The notes: generated by a model from the letters alone, not told the origin. Positions 37,244 through 52,400 are shown, counted from the first letter of the stretch. The stretch is DNA of 64,000 nucleotides from Riptortus pedestris (GCA_019009955.1 CM032233.1:68051501-68115500), one strand, 5' to 3'. Numbers and translations are program-made.

Positions 37244-40200
37244 ATCCATGTGCGTATTTGTCTTATGCACGAGCATGCATTCGTATAAACACACATAGGG
37301 TGTAAAATTAATGAATATTTTAAGCATATATATATACATATCCATATGCGCATGTATAGGGTGTCTCAGACTCAATGTTCCAGGCTGATATCTCTGGAAC
37401 CATTTCTACTAAATTAGTATGATTTTTTCATTAGGCAGTTTTTCAAAAATCCTACAACAATATGTGTATACTGTATTCTTTAAAACAATACATAGAAACA
37501 TGCACAGAAAAAATTGTTTGATGCTTTATAATGAAGTATGTCATTTTTTGTCTTTTTTCCTATAAAAAATAATAATGGTGAAATTCACTTTTGAATACAA
37601 TAATAAATAATGAAGATCTATCTATTAAGAAGTTGAGATAGTAGGTAGAGTAAATTAACAAATTCATTTTATTTTTGTCTTTATGAAGGTGGGTTTGATT
37701 CTGATGTGTGTATTCACATTAGATGAACTTAATTTTTGTTTTAATTATTAATCATTATTCCCTCCTTTGCAGTATTTTTTCTTTTAATTTGATATAGTAT
37801 AAAAAGATTTTGAGTCTCTGTTACTGTTGTGGTAGTACCATTACTCATAGTTTGAAACCAAACTTCTCCAGCTATTTCTGACATCTAGCCTTAGAATGCT
37901 ATTTTCCTTGGTCCTCCTGGAATACTATAAAACACATTTTTCTATTTGGTATATACATACTATTACCAAGCATTAATCTATTGACTATGAAGTAGTGATC
38001 AAATTTTATCTAAACCTTTATATGTAGTGGGCAGATAAAACATCAGAGGCTCTATATATAACTCTAGACCCATTAGCAGTGGATGTACCTAGACATTAAT
38101 TAACATTTACTACTCTTAATTACTGATTTATTAAAAGCCATATTAAATTATGTACATCAATAATGTTGCTAGTGTGTCATTACTCTATATTTAATGGATC
38201 TATATTTAATGTATTTTAAAAAGTAATTCTATGATTTAAGGAATACTTTTCTAGCTGATGGAAATAGGCAATTTCTTATTTGATATTAATCCTTATGATA
38301 ATGAGAATTAATTTCAATTAGTGGTCATAATTCCTGGCATGAGCCTGCTTAAATAATTGGTATCACTAATAGCATCTTTTTTTTCATCTTGCATTTTGCC
38401 AATAATATTTAGTTTTTATTTTATTTTATTTTTTCAGCCTTTAGTGCAATGGAGTAATGCAAACGTCTTAGATTTACTTACAAGCCTTAATTTGTTTCGC
38501 TATGTCAACATTTTCAAATCTAGGAATATTAAAGGAACAGACCTAATAAACCTTGACAAAGATGCTTTGTCTGTAAGTATTTTACTATTACTGTTTAGTA
38601 TTTATACTTATACTTTAATATAAAACATTTGTTCCAAAATCTTTCTTTTCACACAAATAGTATTTCATCCTCCAGTATCAAATAAGTATCATATTTATTT
38701 GGATACTTTAGAACATTTTATTATGTAAGTTTATTTTTTAAACTCAGCATTCAATTATTATTTTGGTAAAAATAATCTTTAAAAAAAAATACACAATTTT
38801 ATATACACTTAATTAAATACCTATTCTAAGCAATACAGTCGCAAAAACTGACTTATTATTATTAGACACACCAAAAAACCATCGCTCATTTTGAGGCAAC
38901 CCAGGCATTGTTTTTTTGTTTTGCTTAGGATTCTCAAAATATATCCGCTTCTAATGACCAGTCATATTTGGAGGTAAAATTTCTTCATGAACCGGTATAC
39001 CATTCAGTTCTTATAAAACCAATTTTATATTCTTCTGGATCTTTCCCATACCCCATGTTACTTTTTATAGATCCCTGAGTAGTTGTAGCATTTGAATGAC
39101 ATCCTCATCCAACAATGTTTCCAATTTGCTGTCGTCAAGTCAAAAACTTCACATGATGAATTTTTTAAACCACTCAAAGCACTATGAGAGATGTAATATT
39201 CAAAAAGCATTGAATGTGATGTTGCTACAGTTTTTTTTTAAATTGTAACAGAAAATAAATGCTGTCCATAAGTTGTTAGGCACAAAACTTGACATGGGCA
39301 GCAAACACTATTAAAACTGTGCTGCTTCATAGAATTCGAAATTATTGTGAGTTGAAAATATTTGTCAGCTGTCAAAGAAAGATGATAACTACTTACAATT
39401 TGATTGTAACTACATTGCCAGCTAGGACCATTTATGTGCAAATTACCTTTTCTTATTTTTCCCCCTCCTAAAATGTTTCTAGTTTACAAAATTGATTGAT
39501 GTTCCAGGTGATGGGAGTTAAGGATGAATTTCATCAAAAAGCTATTCTTCTCTGTATCGAGGAACTAAATAACATTGATAATAATAAAACTGATAAACAG
39601 CATGATGTTAAGTCCAAACAAATCTTTGATGATCATTTTCAGTTATCTGGAGTTAATTTGAAACGTTGTGAAAAGTGTGATAAATATCTGAGGACAATCC
39701 CAAATCACAGAGATTGTTTTTATCAAGGTATGTAATATAATACTAATTTATTAGTTAGGCTTTGTGATGTTAATGTTTTTTTTAAAAAAAAAAATCTGAT
39801 ATCATCACCACTTGACTTTCTTGATATTACATTTTTATAAACAAAATGTGTTGATGCAGTCCATTTAAAATTATTTCATGTAATTTCGTAAGTAATATAC
39901 GATATCTCGGTTCCAGTACATTGGATCAAAAAATGTTATAGAACATAATTTATAGCATTTATCATCAAAAGGAGAGGTGCACTACTTGGTGGCACATCAG
40001 TCTAAATTTGAAATTTCAACACTCTAAGGCTAGTTGTTTTTGAGTTATGTGGGATAATGACAGGTGTCATACCAAACCTAATCAAAATGGGCGCAGAGAA
40101 GGTCAACACACGCAATTCCTTTGAAATCTGAAAACCAAGCATTTTTATGATTACCTCCACACAAATGATATGTACGACAGGATCAGTCTGTGCTACTGCT

Positions 40201-40845
40201 GCAGATAAGTGGATGAATTTGGTTGCACATTAAGATGGTTTACACTACCAGGATAATTTAATACAATATGAACCCTTCAATAATTAAAAATCTTTTTCCA
40301 ATTGTTCATAAATTATTCACATTGTTGCATATGACTTTTGAACCATATTCATTGCTTAACCTGGGTAAAAGAGGCGGGGAGTGTACCCATCTCCATAAAA
40401 ATCAATAACGCAGGTGCTGCATAAACTAAGCAGATTCCCTATATGCTTCAATGTCATACTGATAATATTCTCTATTTCTCCTTAAATAAGAAGTCTCTTA
40501 TTTCAACAGGACTTGAAATTTAAACTAGACTTAAAGTGTTCAGTGTTACAAGTTAGCTTGCTTGAAAATCTCATAAGTAAGAATGGAAATTAATCGAAGA
40601 CTGAAAAAAGTACAAATAACTTAGTTATTATTCGAGCGTGTTAAAAATGTGTAGAACAACAGTTTTAGTATATTAAATGTGTAACAGGATTGATTTTTAA
40701 GACTTTTTGACCTGACTCAAATAATTCAGAATTTTTTATTGTATCCCCTCTCTAAACCCATTCTCCTCCTGATCTGATTTCACCTATTAATGAGCTTTAT
40801 TGTTTTACATAAAGCATTTAGCTACTCAGAAAAATTGTTGTACTC

Positions 40846-40904
<59 letters not shown>

Positions 40905-43900
40905 CAATCAACATCCACCAGCACAAAAAGAAAGTCAAATGTTCAGTCAAGAAGAAAAATAATTAGAATTATATTTTTTTTTTTAAAAAGCATATTGCAA
41001 CCAGGCGTGAACTGGACTTCAGAGATAGCATTGGTGCAATCGCAAAGATGATATTGTGATATAACAAGCACAAGCATTACATCTGTTGTTGTTCAGGAAG
41101 TAGGCATTATAGTGAGCGTTTATGTTTCTTAATTATTTTTTGTTTTAAAGCCCATTCCTTCTATGGTTTCATTTTAAAATTTTCCACATATATCCTATTC
41201 ATATCCTACAAACTTTATGGTATTTATATCTAATAATTAATTTCTATTTTAGTTTTTGGATTAGCTCTTTGTACTCAGTTTAATCCAAATGAAATTCCTG
41301 CTCCAGTAGTTGTTATTAAGTGTACTCAAGAAATTGAGCGCTGTGCACGGAATGTTCCTACTATTGATCTGTTTAAATTATATAGATGTTCTGTACAAGT
41401 TGATCGAATAAGTAAACTACGAGATTTAATAAATCAAGGTATGTAGTAATTTTATGTTTGTTTATTGTTTTTATTTTGTTATATTTTATGTAGATGTAGA
41501 TATGGTTTTTTATAAATATCTGATATGTTTGTGCAATTGCACCCTTATGAAAATTAATGAATTAAAATATTTTAAACTGAAGAGTTAAAAACATGAGGAT
41601 ATCAGGAATGAAAAAAGGACTGTCACATAGGGGCTGTGTAATAGTAGATTACATATTAATTTTGTGTTTTCCCTTTCTCATCTGACTTATGATATATATT
41701 TGAATTTTGCTTTATCATATTTTAATCACTTTTTAATTTTGTTCAATCATTTCAGTATGATTCTCTTTTAAAGGTACTGGTAAAACTTTTAAAATTTTCA
41801 TTGTTAAGAAAATCATTACAAAGTTAAGAAAAGCAAATTAAAATATATATATATATATACTATACTTTAGTTTTGTTATTATTTATAACCACTAACATTT
41901 AGTTTTCATATCTAATTATGCCTTTTTACTTGCATTGTTTTTCCAGACATTTCAAAGGTTGAATGGAGTAATTGGGATGCAAACTGCTTGGCTACATTAC
42001 TAAAAAAGTTTCTAATTGAATTACCTGATCCTATAATTCCAGTCCAGTGGTATGACAGGTTTCTTGAAGCATCACGTATGTATTTTTATTGACTCTTATT
42101 CCCCATACTCACATAAAGAAGTTTGTTTTAACATAAAAAAAGTGTAATTATAATAAAATGTCCAATAGATCTTGTTCTCAGAATTTCCAATCATTTACAA
42201 AAACCCACTCAAATATTAATAGTTCAAAACATAAGTTTTGTTGTTTGTTAATTTGATAGTTATTCAACTAAAAATCGCAAATAAATATGAACCTAAGAAC
42301 TTTGAGGATCCATTACTAATTTGTATCACATGTGTTGATGTGGTTGATAATAAGAGCAGCACAAGCTGGAAATAAATGCCTCAACTAAGGAAACACAAAA
42401 ACAAGTAATTTTTCACCGATAAGCAATATAATACATATTTTGAAATAAATACCAGTTTATTCACTTTTTAATATCCCAAATAAATGAAAAAATATAGCTT
42501 TTAGAGTTTGAGAGGCATCTTTATAATTATATCAAAATGGAAAGGGTTAATTCTATTCATATAATAACTACTTAACAAGGACTGAACCAGGTAAGTGAGA
42601 CACATATATCAGGGTGATGGGGAGGAATGTAGGGATGATATAAGAAAATTTTTAAAGTTCTGACCTCCGTGAATCGATGTAAATGACTGAATAAAACCTC
42701 CCAAAAACTCCTGCTTATAAAGGGTGCGGCAGTATAACTTCCTTTTTTCAAAGCTTAATAAAACACATTGTACGAATCAGAAAATTTTTATTTTTTAATA
42801 TAATCAATATGAATCTATAAACTGGGTGAACCGATTTCTGGCGTTTGCCATAATTCTAACCAACATAGCAGGCATTATGTTGGCAATTTCTTCCTGGATG
42901 TTGTTCTTCAAATATTGTAAGGTCCTTGGTCGGTTTACATAAACACGGGATTTCAAAAAACCCCATAGAAAAAAATCACAAGGAGCCAAATCGGGGGATC
43001 GGGCCGGCCATTCCAAGTCACCCCTAATTGAGATTAGGCGCCCTGGGAAGTGTTGCCTTAAAACGGCCATCAATGCTCTAGAAGTGTGTGCTGTTGCACC
43101 GTCTTGTTGAAACCAAACGTCACCAAAGTCCAACTCATCCAGTTGTGGAAAAAAAAATAATCCTGTAACATGTTTACATACCGGTCCGAATTCACTGTCA
43201 CTGTGACTTCAGTTTCCTCAATGAACCAGGGACCAATAATTCCACCTGAGGAAATTGCACACCACACTGTGATTTTTGGTGAATGCAATGGCCTTTGATG
43301 CAATTCTCAAGGATAGGCGCAGTAGCGCATGTTTTGTTTGTTGACAGATCCACACAAATGAAAATGGGCTTCACCACTAAAAAACACAATAGCGTCCTCA
43401 GGCACGACTTCCAGAAACACCTCACATGCATTCCTCCGAGAACTGAAGTCCCATTCAGAAAGTTCCTGCACAATCGCCATCTTGTATGGATGAAAATGAA
43501 GATCATCATGAAGAATTCTCCTCACAGAACGATCGGAAAGTCCAAGGGCAGACGCATGTTTGCGTGCAGAACGCCATGGTGAAAATTGAAGCTCTCACTG
43601 CCTCAATGTTATCAGATGTTCTAAAGGGCCGAGGGACTCCAGTTCTACGTCTTGTTGCACTTGCAGTTTGTCTGAACGTAGTGACCCACGTAACAATTGA
43701 TTTCCGGTCTGGGAGAGGCGCCAATGGGGCTAAATTAAAGCGATTCCGAAAGGCATGCAGTGTTGCGATCACAGAAGAACCGCTCGAAAAGTAGGCCTCA
43801 ACGGAAAATGCACGCTCCACACTGTTCCAACACATGATTCCGACTGAACTGTGTTAGTACAAAACTTTAAAGACCCGCCTCTTGAACAAGACCACTAGCG

Positions 43901-44861
43901 CTCCGCTACTACGTCAAACGATTAAATGGCGCACAATTTAAAAAAGGAAGTTATGGTACCGCACCCTGTATAAACCTGACAAGACATTGAACTCTACACA
44001 CAAAATTTGTTAAAAATGGGTTCAAAACTGTGATTGGTGATATCAAACCATCTTCTAAAATACTTATAATGCCAACTTTGAGTGTTTTTAACAAATTATA
44101 ATCAAGTTAAATACAAAAATACTGGTTATATGAAAAAAATTCGTTCCATAGTTCCAGGTAACAAACTGCTTGTAACTACATGTTAGTAATGTTTTAAATG
44201 AGCTGAAAGCTGGCATAATTCAAATCATAAAATCTATGTTCAAATACTAATGGGACATGCAACATAATTCATTACACACCCTTAGGATGAACTGTTTATT
44301 TTGAGGTCTGGCTATTTGGTCATAACTGAAGAAAAGTTGTTTAATCAATGCTTTAAATATGGTCATTTTTGGAAATTGTTATGCCCCCTATGACGTTACT
44401 CTTTATGACTTTTAAGATGCTACTAAGGCACTCTCCATCTACTCTAAGCAATGATTAAGCAATTTTCAGGATGATGTCAATTTTTTCAAAGATGTAATAA
44501 TAACCAAAGAGAACTCCATCAAGTTCCCCATGAATCAAATCTGAAAAAAAAAAAAAAAAAAAAAAAAAAAACAGTTTAATATGGTACTAGCATTTCTTTC
44601 ACTCACCCATATTGAACTAACTCAGTGTATGTCTTTGCATCAGGATTAATTGCTTTTATGTTCTTTTACCAAGCATGATCATCTCTATACTGCTATTTAA
44701 ATAATTGAAGAAAAAAATTTTCTTACTAGAATGACTGGACCCAAATTGCAGGGAATTGCTGAGAACTTTTAAGTCTCAAAACATGTACTTTTCATTATTT
44801 AGATAAAAAAAAAATAAGTTATTCCAAGTTTTGATAGGATATAATTATTGGCCTGCTTTAT

Positions 44862-44916
<55 letters not shown>

Positions 44917-46427
44917 ATTGTTTTATACTGAGACACTTAAATTGTTAGGGGAACTTGCACTGACCTAATTTTAATCCAACCTAAGCCTTCAGTGTCTTTG
45001 GATGGTTCATATTTCAGTATTTACATAATTATTTTACTACTTCTGCTTTTCCGTTAAATTATTCTGATTAAATGCAATTATTTTTATTTTTGTGTTCAGG
45101 TTAGCCATGTGAGTTAAGGCTTTGGTCTTAATCTCATTTGGAAAACCTAGAGTTATGAGTTTAATTCTCACATGGGCAATAGGGATTAATATAGTGGTGT
45201 ATTCATTAAATAAAATCCTTAGTCCCACCCTGACTTGAAAAGGGTGGTAACCCCTGTATATAGCCCATCTCAATTAGCCTTAGTAGTATAAAGTTGACAT
45301 GAAATAATAAATAAATATATGTTTACAGAATTGGAAAATTTCACAAGCTAAATTGCCATATGTTTGAAATGTAGAATTTTTATTCTTAAGTCTAAGTGAA
45401 ACACAGATATAGTATTCTCTGTGTTAAGGTTTGTGTTTATATTCATCATTGGTTTAAGACAGCAAAAGGGGTTTAGTCGTAATTGTCTGTCTGAGGGCCA
45501 ACAAATTTGTAAAGAACTTTGATATTAAGGAATAGCAGAAGTGAAGGTTTTTCATCATGCAGACAAGTCAGTAGGGTTTTCTTAGCCTGTAGGACCTACT
45601 GAACATTATTAACTAGTGTCACTCATCTTAAAACTTAACCCCACCAGTACCTGGGGGGACTCATCAAGCTCTCACTTTTGATTTTTTTTTAAATAACTTT
45701 TCATCAAGTTTGGGGAAAAAATCTGTTCGCATGAAACATATCTATATAGGTGATGGAATTAATTAAAAACATTGGGAATTATAATTTGTTAGAATAAAAA
45801 TCGGTTGAGGGCAGGGCATGTTCCCTCCTTGTTGTATTACAGGACCTAGAGCCAGGCCCTATCCCACCTAGCGTCACCAGGTGCGAGTTCTGCTTGTTAG
45901 CCAAGCTTTCCATCTTAGTAAGTTGTTTGCTTTCTGTGACGATTATCTTAATGGTTGAAATAATTATACGTGGAGCTGTTGGAACAACAAAAGATGCTAG
46001 GGTTAATACTTCAATTTTAATCCCTTCTTTTACTCCTATTTAAACTTCAATATTCTTTTCAATTATTTGCCTCTTAAGCTTTAGGGCTTATATTAGGTTG
46101 TCCCTTTTACAGAATACTACTGTATTGTATGCCTGCATTATTTATAATCATAATTAATTTAATTTCAGGAACAAGAAATGATGAACAATGTGGAGCTTTT
46201 CTATGCCATTTAGTAAAAGAACTTCCTATTCACCATAGATCAACTTTAAGTTATCTACTGGCTCATCTTTGTCGCATTTGTAAGATGCAATATGCCCGTG
46301 GGTTTAGAGAGCCACCAATATCTCTTGTTCAAGTTTTATGTCATATTTTTCTTCGTCCTCCATGGGAAAGAATAATGTAAGTTAAATAATTCTATCACAC
46401 ACATATAAGATATATCTATCCCCCCAC

Positions 46428-46488
<61 letters not shown>

Positions 46489-49400
46489 TCTCTCTCTCTC
46501 TCTCTCTCCCACCTCTCACCCCCTCCCTCACTCCCCCTCTCCCTCTCACCCCCTCTCCCTCTCTCCTCCTCTCCCTCTCTCCCCCTCTCCCCCTCTCTCC
46601 CTCTCCCCCTCTCTCCCTCTCTCCCCCTCTCCCCCTTCTACAATCTACATATTTTCTTTTGAATGGCTAGTTCTTTCCACAAACTGATGGTGCAAGCATG
46701 GGGCCACCATTAAGTCCTGCTGGAGTTGAACTTTACACAGAGAAGTTTGAAAAGAGGAAAGCAGGAATATTGAAGCTGAATATATGGTTCAGATATGACA
46801 TATGGCCACATGGAGAGGACTTACTGTTTGAGTCTCTACGGCATCTTAACTCAATTCACCCCAACATTGAGTTCACAATGGAACTAGAAGAAGATAAGAA
46901 AATTCCATTTCTTAATGTTCTGGTGGAAAGAAAACCAAATGTAGAACTGGCTTCCACAGTTTACAGAAAATCAACTCACACCAATAGATACAGCACTTCT
47001 CATTGCCATTGAGTACAGAAGAATGGAATAATTTCGTCACTGGTCATTAGAGCTGAAATAATGTCTATCAGTGCCACGGAATCTACCAACTGAAAAAGAA
47101 AAAAAAAACACACCTCTCTCAAATCAATCGCCTTAAAATCGCTCTACAAATAGTTTTGTAAGGAAGGAATCATACAAGAAGCTATAGGAATAGTAAAGTA
47201 CTCTAATGGCTTCAACAGAGAAGATGGCTACAGATTAAGCAAGCTTTAGAAGCTCATCATTCCACCCAGACAGAAGACTATAAACTACCATAAAGTTGAA
47301 ATCTCAAAGGAGCGAATGCTGGAAAAAGTATCTGAAGAAACCTGGGGGGGGGGGGTAGACTGTGCCCTTTCTGTCTCTGAGAAAGCTAGTGTCAGATCTA
47401 GTCAAATGTTGGCCCAGAACATAAGACACTGACAATACCCGAAGACTTTAATAGTAATAATGAGGTATAATTAAATTGGTTATCTGTCTCATGATTGCAG
47501 TCAACTAAAACTATTATTATTTCTTTGATATAATAAAAAATATTTACATTATCAACCTGCCAGGAAATGTACCTGCTCAGAGTTTAATATGCCAATTTGA
47601 CAATTAAATAATGACAATATTTAATTGTTAAAATGGTAGAGCAGATTCTCTTTATTATATACAAGATATCCTTCCTTTCTTTCAGTTATAGTTACCATTG
47701 CCCTTATGTTTTGTGAAATGTAGAATCTGATTGTTTTGCAAATAACTAAATGAATAAACATGAACTTTCCCAATTGTATTTTATATTATATTATTTAAAT
47801 TATAACAGAACTTTTACACATTTTGTACATTTCTCTGGTTTATTTATTAAGTGATATTTTTTGTTGCTTGGTATTTGTTTTGCTGTATTTCTTATTTTTT
47901 ATTTCAGCCAAGTAGTTTACAATACAGAAGCTCATATGAGAATAATGGAATTATTATTAATTCACGGAGAATGGGGAGAACCATTGCCTGATTTCTGTGT
48001 TATTCCTTCTTTACCCCCTCGAAAAGTTTCAAATGCCAAATCGACAATGGCTGGCCAGCAGCTAGAGCATTCACCTCCTCCACCACATGTTAATGAGAAC
48101 TCTCTTTCATTACAAGATGCTGAGTGGTACTGGGGTGACATTACTAGGTATTTTCTTTTCTCTTTATTATATGCTATTTACTCTAATTTTGTTTTCACTA
48201 ATAATGTTTTTATTTTTAGAAATGAAGTTAATGAGAAATTAATGGATGCACCTGATGGGACATTTCTTGTCCGGAATGCTTCAAGTAAAGGTGGTGAATA
48301 TACATTAACATTAAGAAAAGGAGGTCTCAATAAGTTAATAAAAATTTTTCATCGAACTGGAAAATATGGTTTCACTGAGCCCTACAGGTTCAACACTGTG
48401 GTCGAATTAGTCAATTTTTACAGAGATGTTTCTTTGTCACAATATAACCCAACTTTGGATATAAAACTCTTATATCCAGTATCAAGATTTCAGCAGGTAA
48501 ACCTACTATTATATATAAAAAAAATAACACATTAAGGGAGGTTATTAACTGGTGTAAATTTAAAATTGGTATAAATTATAAATCAAAATTTACATGAAAT
48601 TAGTAGTTTTATTTATTGGGTGTTAACAATAAATTATTAGTTTGAAGTTGACAGTTTTTTCCTCATTTCATTTTTTGATATGATTCCTTCGATATTTTTG
48701 ATTTATGATTCATTATGTAGCTGATTAGAATTCAATGATTTGGGTTTATTTCATGTATAAATAAATATGAGGTTGCGTATTATAGTTGAGAGATTGGTTT
48801 GTACAGAGAATCTATTAATTGTTTTAATGTTAAATTTCATTTTGCACTATTCTGAGCTTTATATCTGGGAATAAAACTATGTTTACTTCACTTTATCAAC
48901 GATGGGCATCCCTTGTTAGTTCGTGATGTTTTGAATTCTTTAGCGTAATCAGTTTGACATGGCTCAGTCTTTATCAATGTTTGAGGAAATGAAGTGTCCT
49001 CCACCTTCCTTTTCTTTCTTTTTAAAATTATGTATTTAAATTTAAAACTTCTGAATCACAAATATTCATTTTTAGGAAGAAGAGATTTCAAGTAATAATG
49101 ACTTGGAAAAAGTTGCTGCTAAGCTTGTGGAGCTTTATGAAGAATACCACAGTAAAACAAAAACATATGATGATTATTCTGAAAATTTTGGTGCCACCTC
49201 AAAAGAAATACAATTGAAAAGACAAGCTCTAGATGCTTTCAAAGAAACTGTATGTATGTTTGAAGAGCAAACAAAACTTCAAGAAAAATTTCAAAAGGAA
49301 GCCCAACCTCATGAAATAAAAAGGTATGGCTCGTTTTCATTGATCATAACTGGAAAATTCTTTTTATACGCTCCAACAAACCTAATATTTATAAGTCCAA

Positions 49401-52400
49401 ATGTAATATTCTAACCAGAATAAATATTGAAAACATGTTCATAAAATTTGTGGTGAACATTATAACTGAGCTTTTTAAGAGCTTCTTGAATGCCTACCTA
49501 AAAAGTGGAATATGATTTCTTGTCAATTTACCAGAGTAGTTTTGAAGATTTACATTTTCAACTGCTTTACTGAACTCTTATGTCTTTGACTGGAATGAGC
49601 AGCTTTAGCTGATTCCAGTCTACTATGTGGAACTTGTAGTACCTTTTTTGATCCTGTCAAACCATCATTCACGTCTTTCTTTATAGTTGGCTACCTGACT
49701 CTTCATCATTGACAAGGTCACAAATTGTGTTGGGTTGGGTTGTTTCCTATAAGTCTTAGCTTTCACCTCATATGTAATAGATTGTTTTGTTTTTGTGATA
49801 TCTCTACAAATTAATTCAGTACTCTAAGTTAGCATTATTCATTATCTAAAAAAATTATTTACCTTTATTTAATTTTTATTTTATTATTACCTTGAGATTA
49901 AACATTTCTACTTTTGTATTAAATATACTACAAATATTAGTAGACAGACATCATTATTTGTTCGACAATAAACTTTTGTGCACTTTAAAAGATTTTTTTT
50001 TTTTTATCTTAAGACCTTAGATGCGGAGAAGATCATATGGTTAACACTGATGTTTCTATGATAGATATCAGTGAATCAGCCATTCATTGAGATAACTATT
50101 GCTTTGGGGTTTTTGAAGGTATCTTCTTTTGGGAAGGTTAAATCCTCTCCTCTACATTGTATTTCATGTTACTCTGGAGTAGGGGATACGCAAAGAATTC
50201 CCCTTCTCAGTGTTTCACTTTTCATCTGAGTACATAAAACCCAAAACATTAATATGGGTTTATTATCCCCTGTTGCTGGGATGGTGGGAGTGCATTCCAT
50301 GCCACTCACCAACTGTTTTATAAAAGGAAAATTGCTCATGAAGCTAGGAAACTCTAGGCAGTTAAGAGGGAGCCACCAATTCTAGAAGGGCATAAAATAC
50401 TTAACTCTTTAATTGTGTAGGGGGTATGAAGATGCATAGGCCCCATGAGTTCATTTAATGCAGGGTTCTCCATTCTACTTGCTTCTAATTGCTTTCCAGT
50501 TCCTATATAATTTACAATAAATTTGTTCATTTGACTTACTCTGACTCGCGTTTTCCTTATATAAAAAAAAAACACCATGATATGTAAATTATTCTTAGTA
50601 CACTTTCATGCACTCAAGAGATTCATTCATTATTCTAGAAACTAGAGATTTTAGGCTTGGTCTGCTATTGCTTAGGGATTATTGTACAATTCTTATGGCT
50701 AATAAGTCATAGTTTGAATCTTGCAATCAATATTATAAGTTTGTATTTTTAATGTTTGTAAATTTTCTAACACCTTCTAGTTGCCACTCCGTCCAAATAC
50801 TGTTTTTGAAATTTTGATTATCCAATAACTGATTTCCTATTGGTGATGGATGAACAAGATATTATTCATGAATAATTAATAGTTTTTCAATTAATTTTCT
50901 TGAATAAATAAAATTTGTTCCATTCAATTCAGATTAACATTGGTTTTAAACTAAAATGAATTAACATCTCAATGTCAATTAGAGTAAAATAATCATTTTT
51001 CATTCAAATAAATTTTCATTATTATGAAAATTTATTTGATTTCAAGTTAAAGTGAAAAAAAAATAAGTGGAAATAAAAGTTTTCATTCAGATAAAATGTA
51101 TTCCTACTTTTTAAATGCTTTCCTGGTTATACTATATTATAATTTATCCAGTTATATAATAATTAAAGTTCTATGTATTTAAAAAACATGCTTTTTTGAT
51201 CATTTTTTCTTTTACAAACATTTTTTTTTTTTTTATGAGTTTTTTAATATTGTAATTTATTAGTTGCTTAATTTTATTTTTAGCTTCCAAGAAAATTCTG
51301 AAATTCTTCATCAAAGACTTCGATCTTTAAAGGAGAGTAAATTGCAGCTTGAGGAAAATTTAAAACAGCAAGTAGCTTATAATAGGACATTGGAACGTGA
51401 AATGAATAAGCTAAAACCTGAACTTATTGAACTTTCAAAACAAATTGATAAACACAAACAGTAAGTGTTATGACTTTTATTTTATTTTTTAATTTGGTCA
51501 AATTAAACCTTGCTATTGGTATCCATAAGGTTGTGCTTAAGAAAATAATGACTGAAGTATTTTTAGTTGTTATTTGAATATTGGACTTAATGAATCTTAT
51601 GTGAAATCAACCAACATAAGATACTTTTTACTGTTTGAAAAATAACAACTTATAACTGTTTTAAGCCACCTACCAGCCAACTCTTGAAGACCTCACAGGT
51701 CATTTTTTATTTATCTTTTGTTCCACAGAACTCGTGAACACTGTTTTCAACTTCCTCGTGATTATTGAACCATATTCTCGTATTATTTCAGAAAATGGTA
51801 TAATTCGCTAGCTATTGAGCGAAACAAGTAATAGACTGAGGGGGCAAGTTCAGGGCCCTTTTTTTATTTTTTCCCTAGAAGGCCCAAGAGTATTCTACAG
51901 TTGATGGGTACTAGTTGGCAGATTTTCATTAAGAGCCCTTTCAACAACCTCAATGTTCCACCCAGAGTATGGTCCATCTTAAGTGATAGTGTTGTCACTA
52001 ATGAAATGCCCAAACCATCATTTTGCAATCCTTTCATTCACAACACCCTCCTACCGCCCCCCCCCCCTCTTCATATATTTTTCGAACAGTTTGCAGTAAT
52101 TGCACAAAAACACGTGAATTTAAATTTCTCTGAAGTCATATTAAAAGAGCAGCATAGGTCTTGATATGAAAGATATACAATAGTTAAGTAAACAATTATT
52201 GTTTGAAAAGTTCTTTATTAATTGTGAAATTTCTGTACATTGAGTAAGTTTTATTGATTTAATATTATGATGGCAATACTAGAACTTATTTGATTTTGAG
52301 GCTTAAATTTCCATTATTTTCTTCATTAATATGAAAGCAACAAGTTTTTGTTCTTGTAGGCTTCATGGCATGATTATCGAGCTTGTCTGTATTCAACATG

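Larger units (their letters stand above)
17856..38437. other. Intron 1 of the PI3K subunit gene (20.6 kb)
   Basis: A very long intron carrying most of the window's mobile DNA, including Helentron-like copies, LINE and Penelope-like fragments, a mariner deletion derivative and a decayed mariner. Separate entries list these. The stretches 33.6-36.5 kb and 37.4-38.4 kb are AT-rich and show me nothing. A (TG)n run lies at about 37209-37242. Confidence 0.6.
39728..41252. other. Intron 3 with a Helentron-like copy
   Basis: About 1.5 kb. Family A sequence lies at 40395-40902, ending in (TA)n. The rest is AT-rich. Confidence 0.65.
42076..46168. other. Intron 5 with mariner and SINE
   Basis: A 4.1 kb intron with the mariner copy at 42720-43968, a poly-A run, a (CA)n(TA)n tract and a SINE-like unit. 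The remainder is AT-rich without features. Confidence 0.65.
46377..47907. other. Intron 6 with CT tract and Penelope-like fragment
   Basis: About 1.5 kb, containing the pyrimidine tract 46432-46640 and the PLE fragment 46671-47450. The rest is AT-rich. Confidence 0.7.

Noticed and set aside
37350..37400. TAGGGTGTCTCAGAC, resembling a DNA transposon end
   Set aside because: No inverted partner was found nearby.
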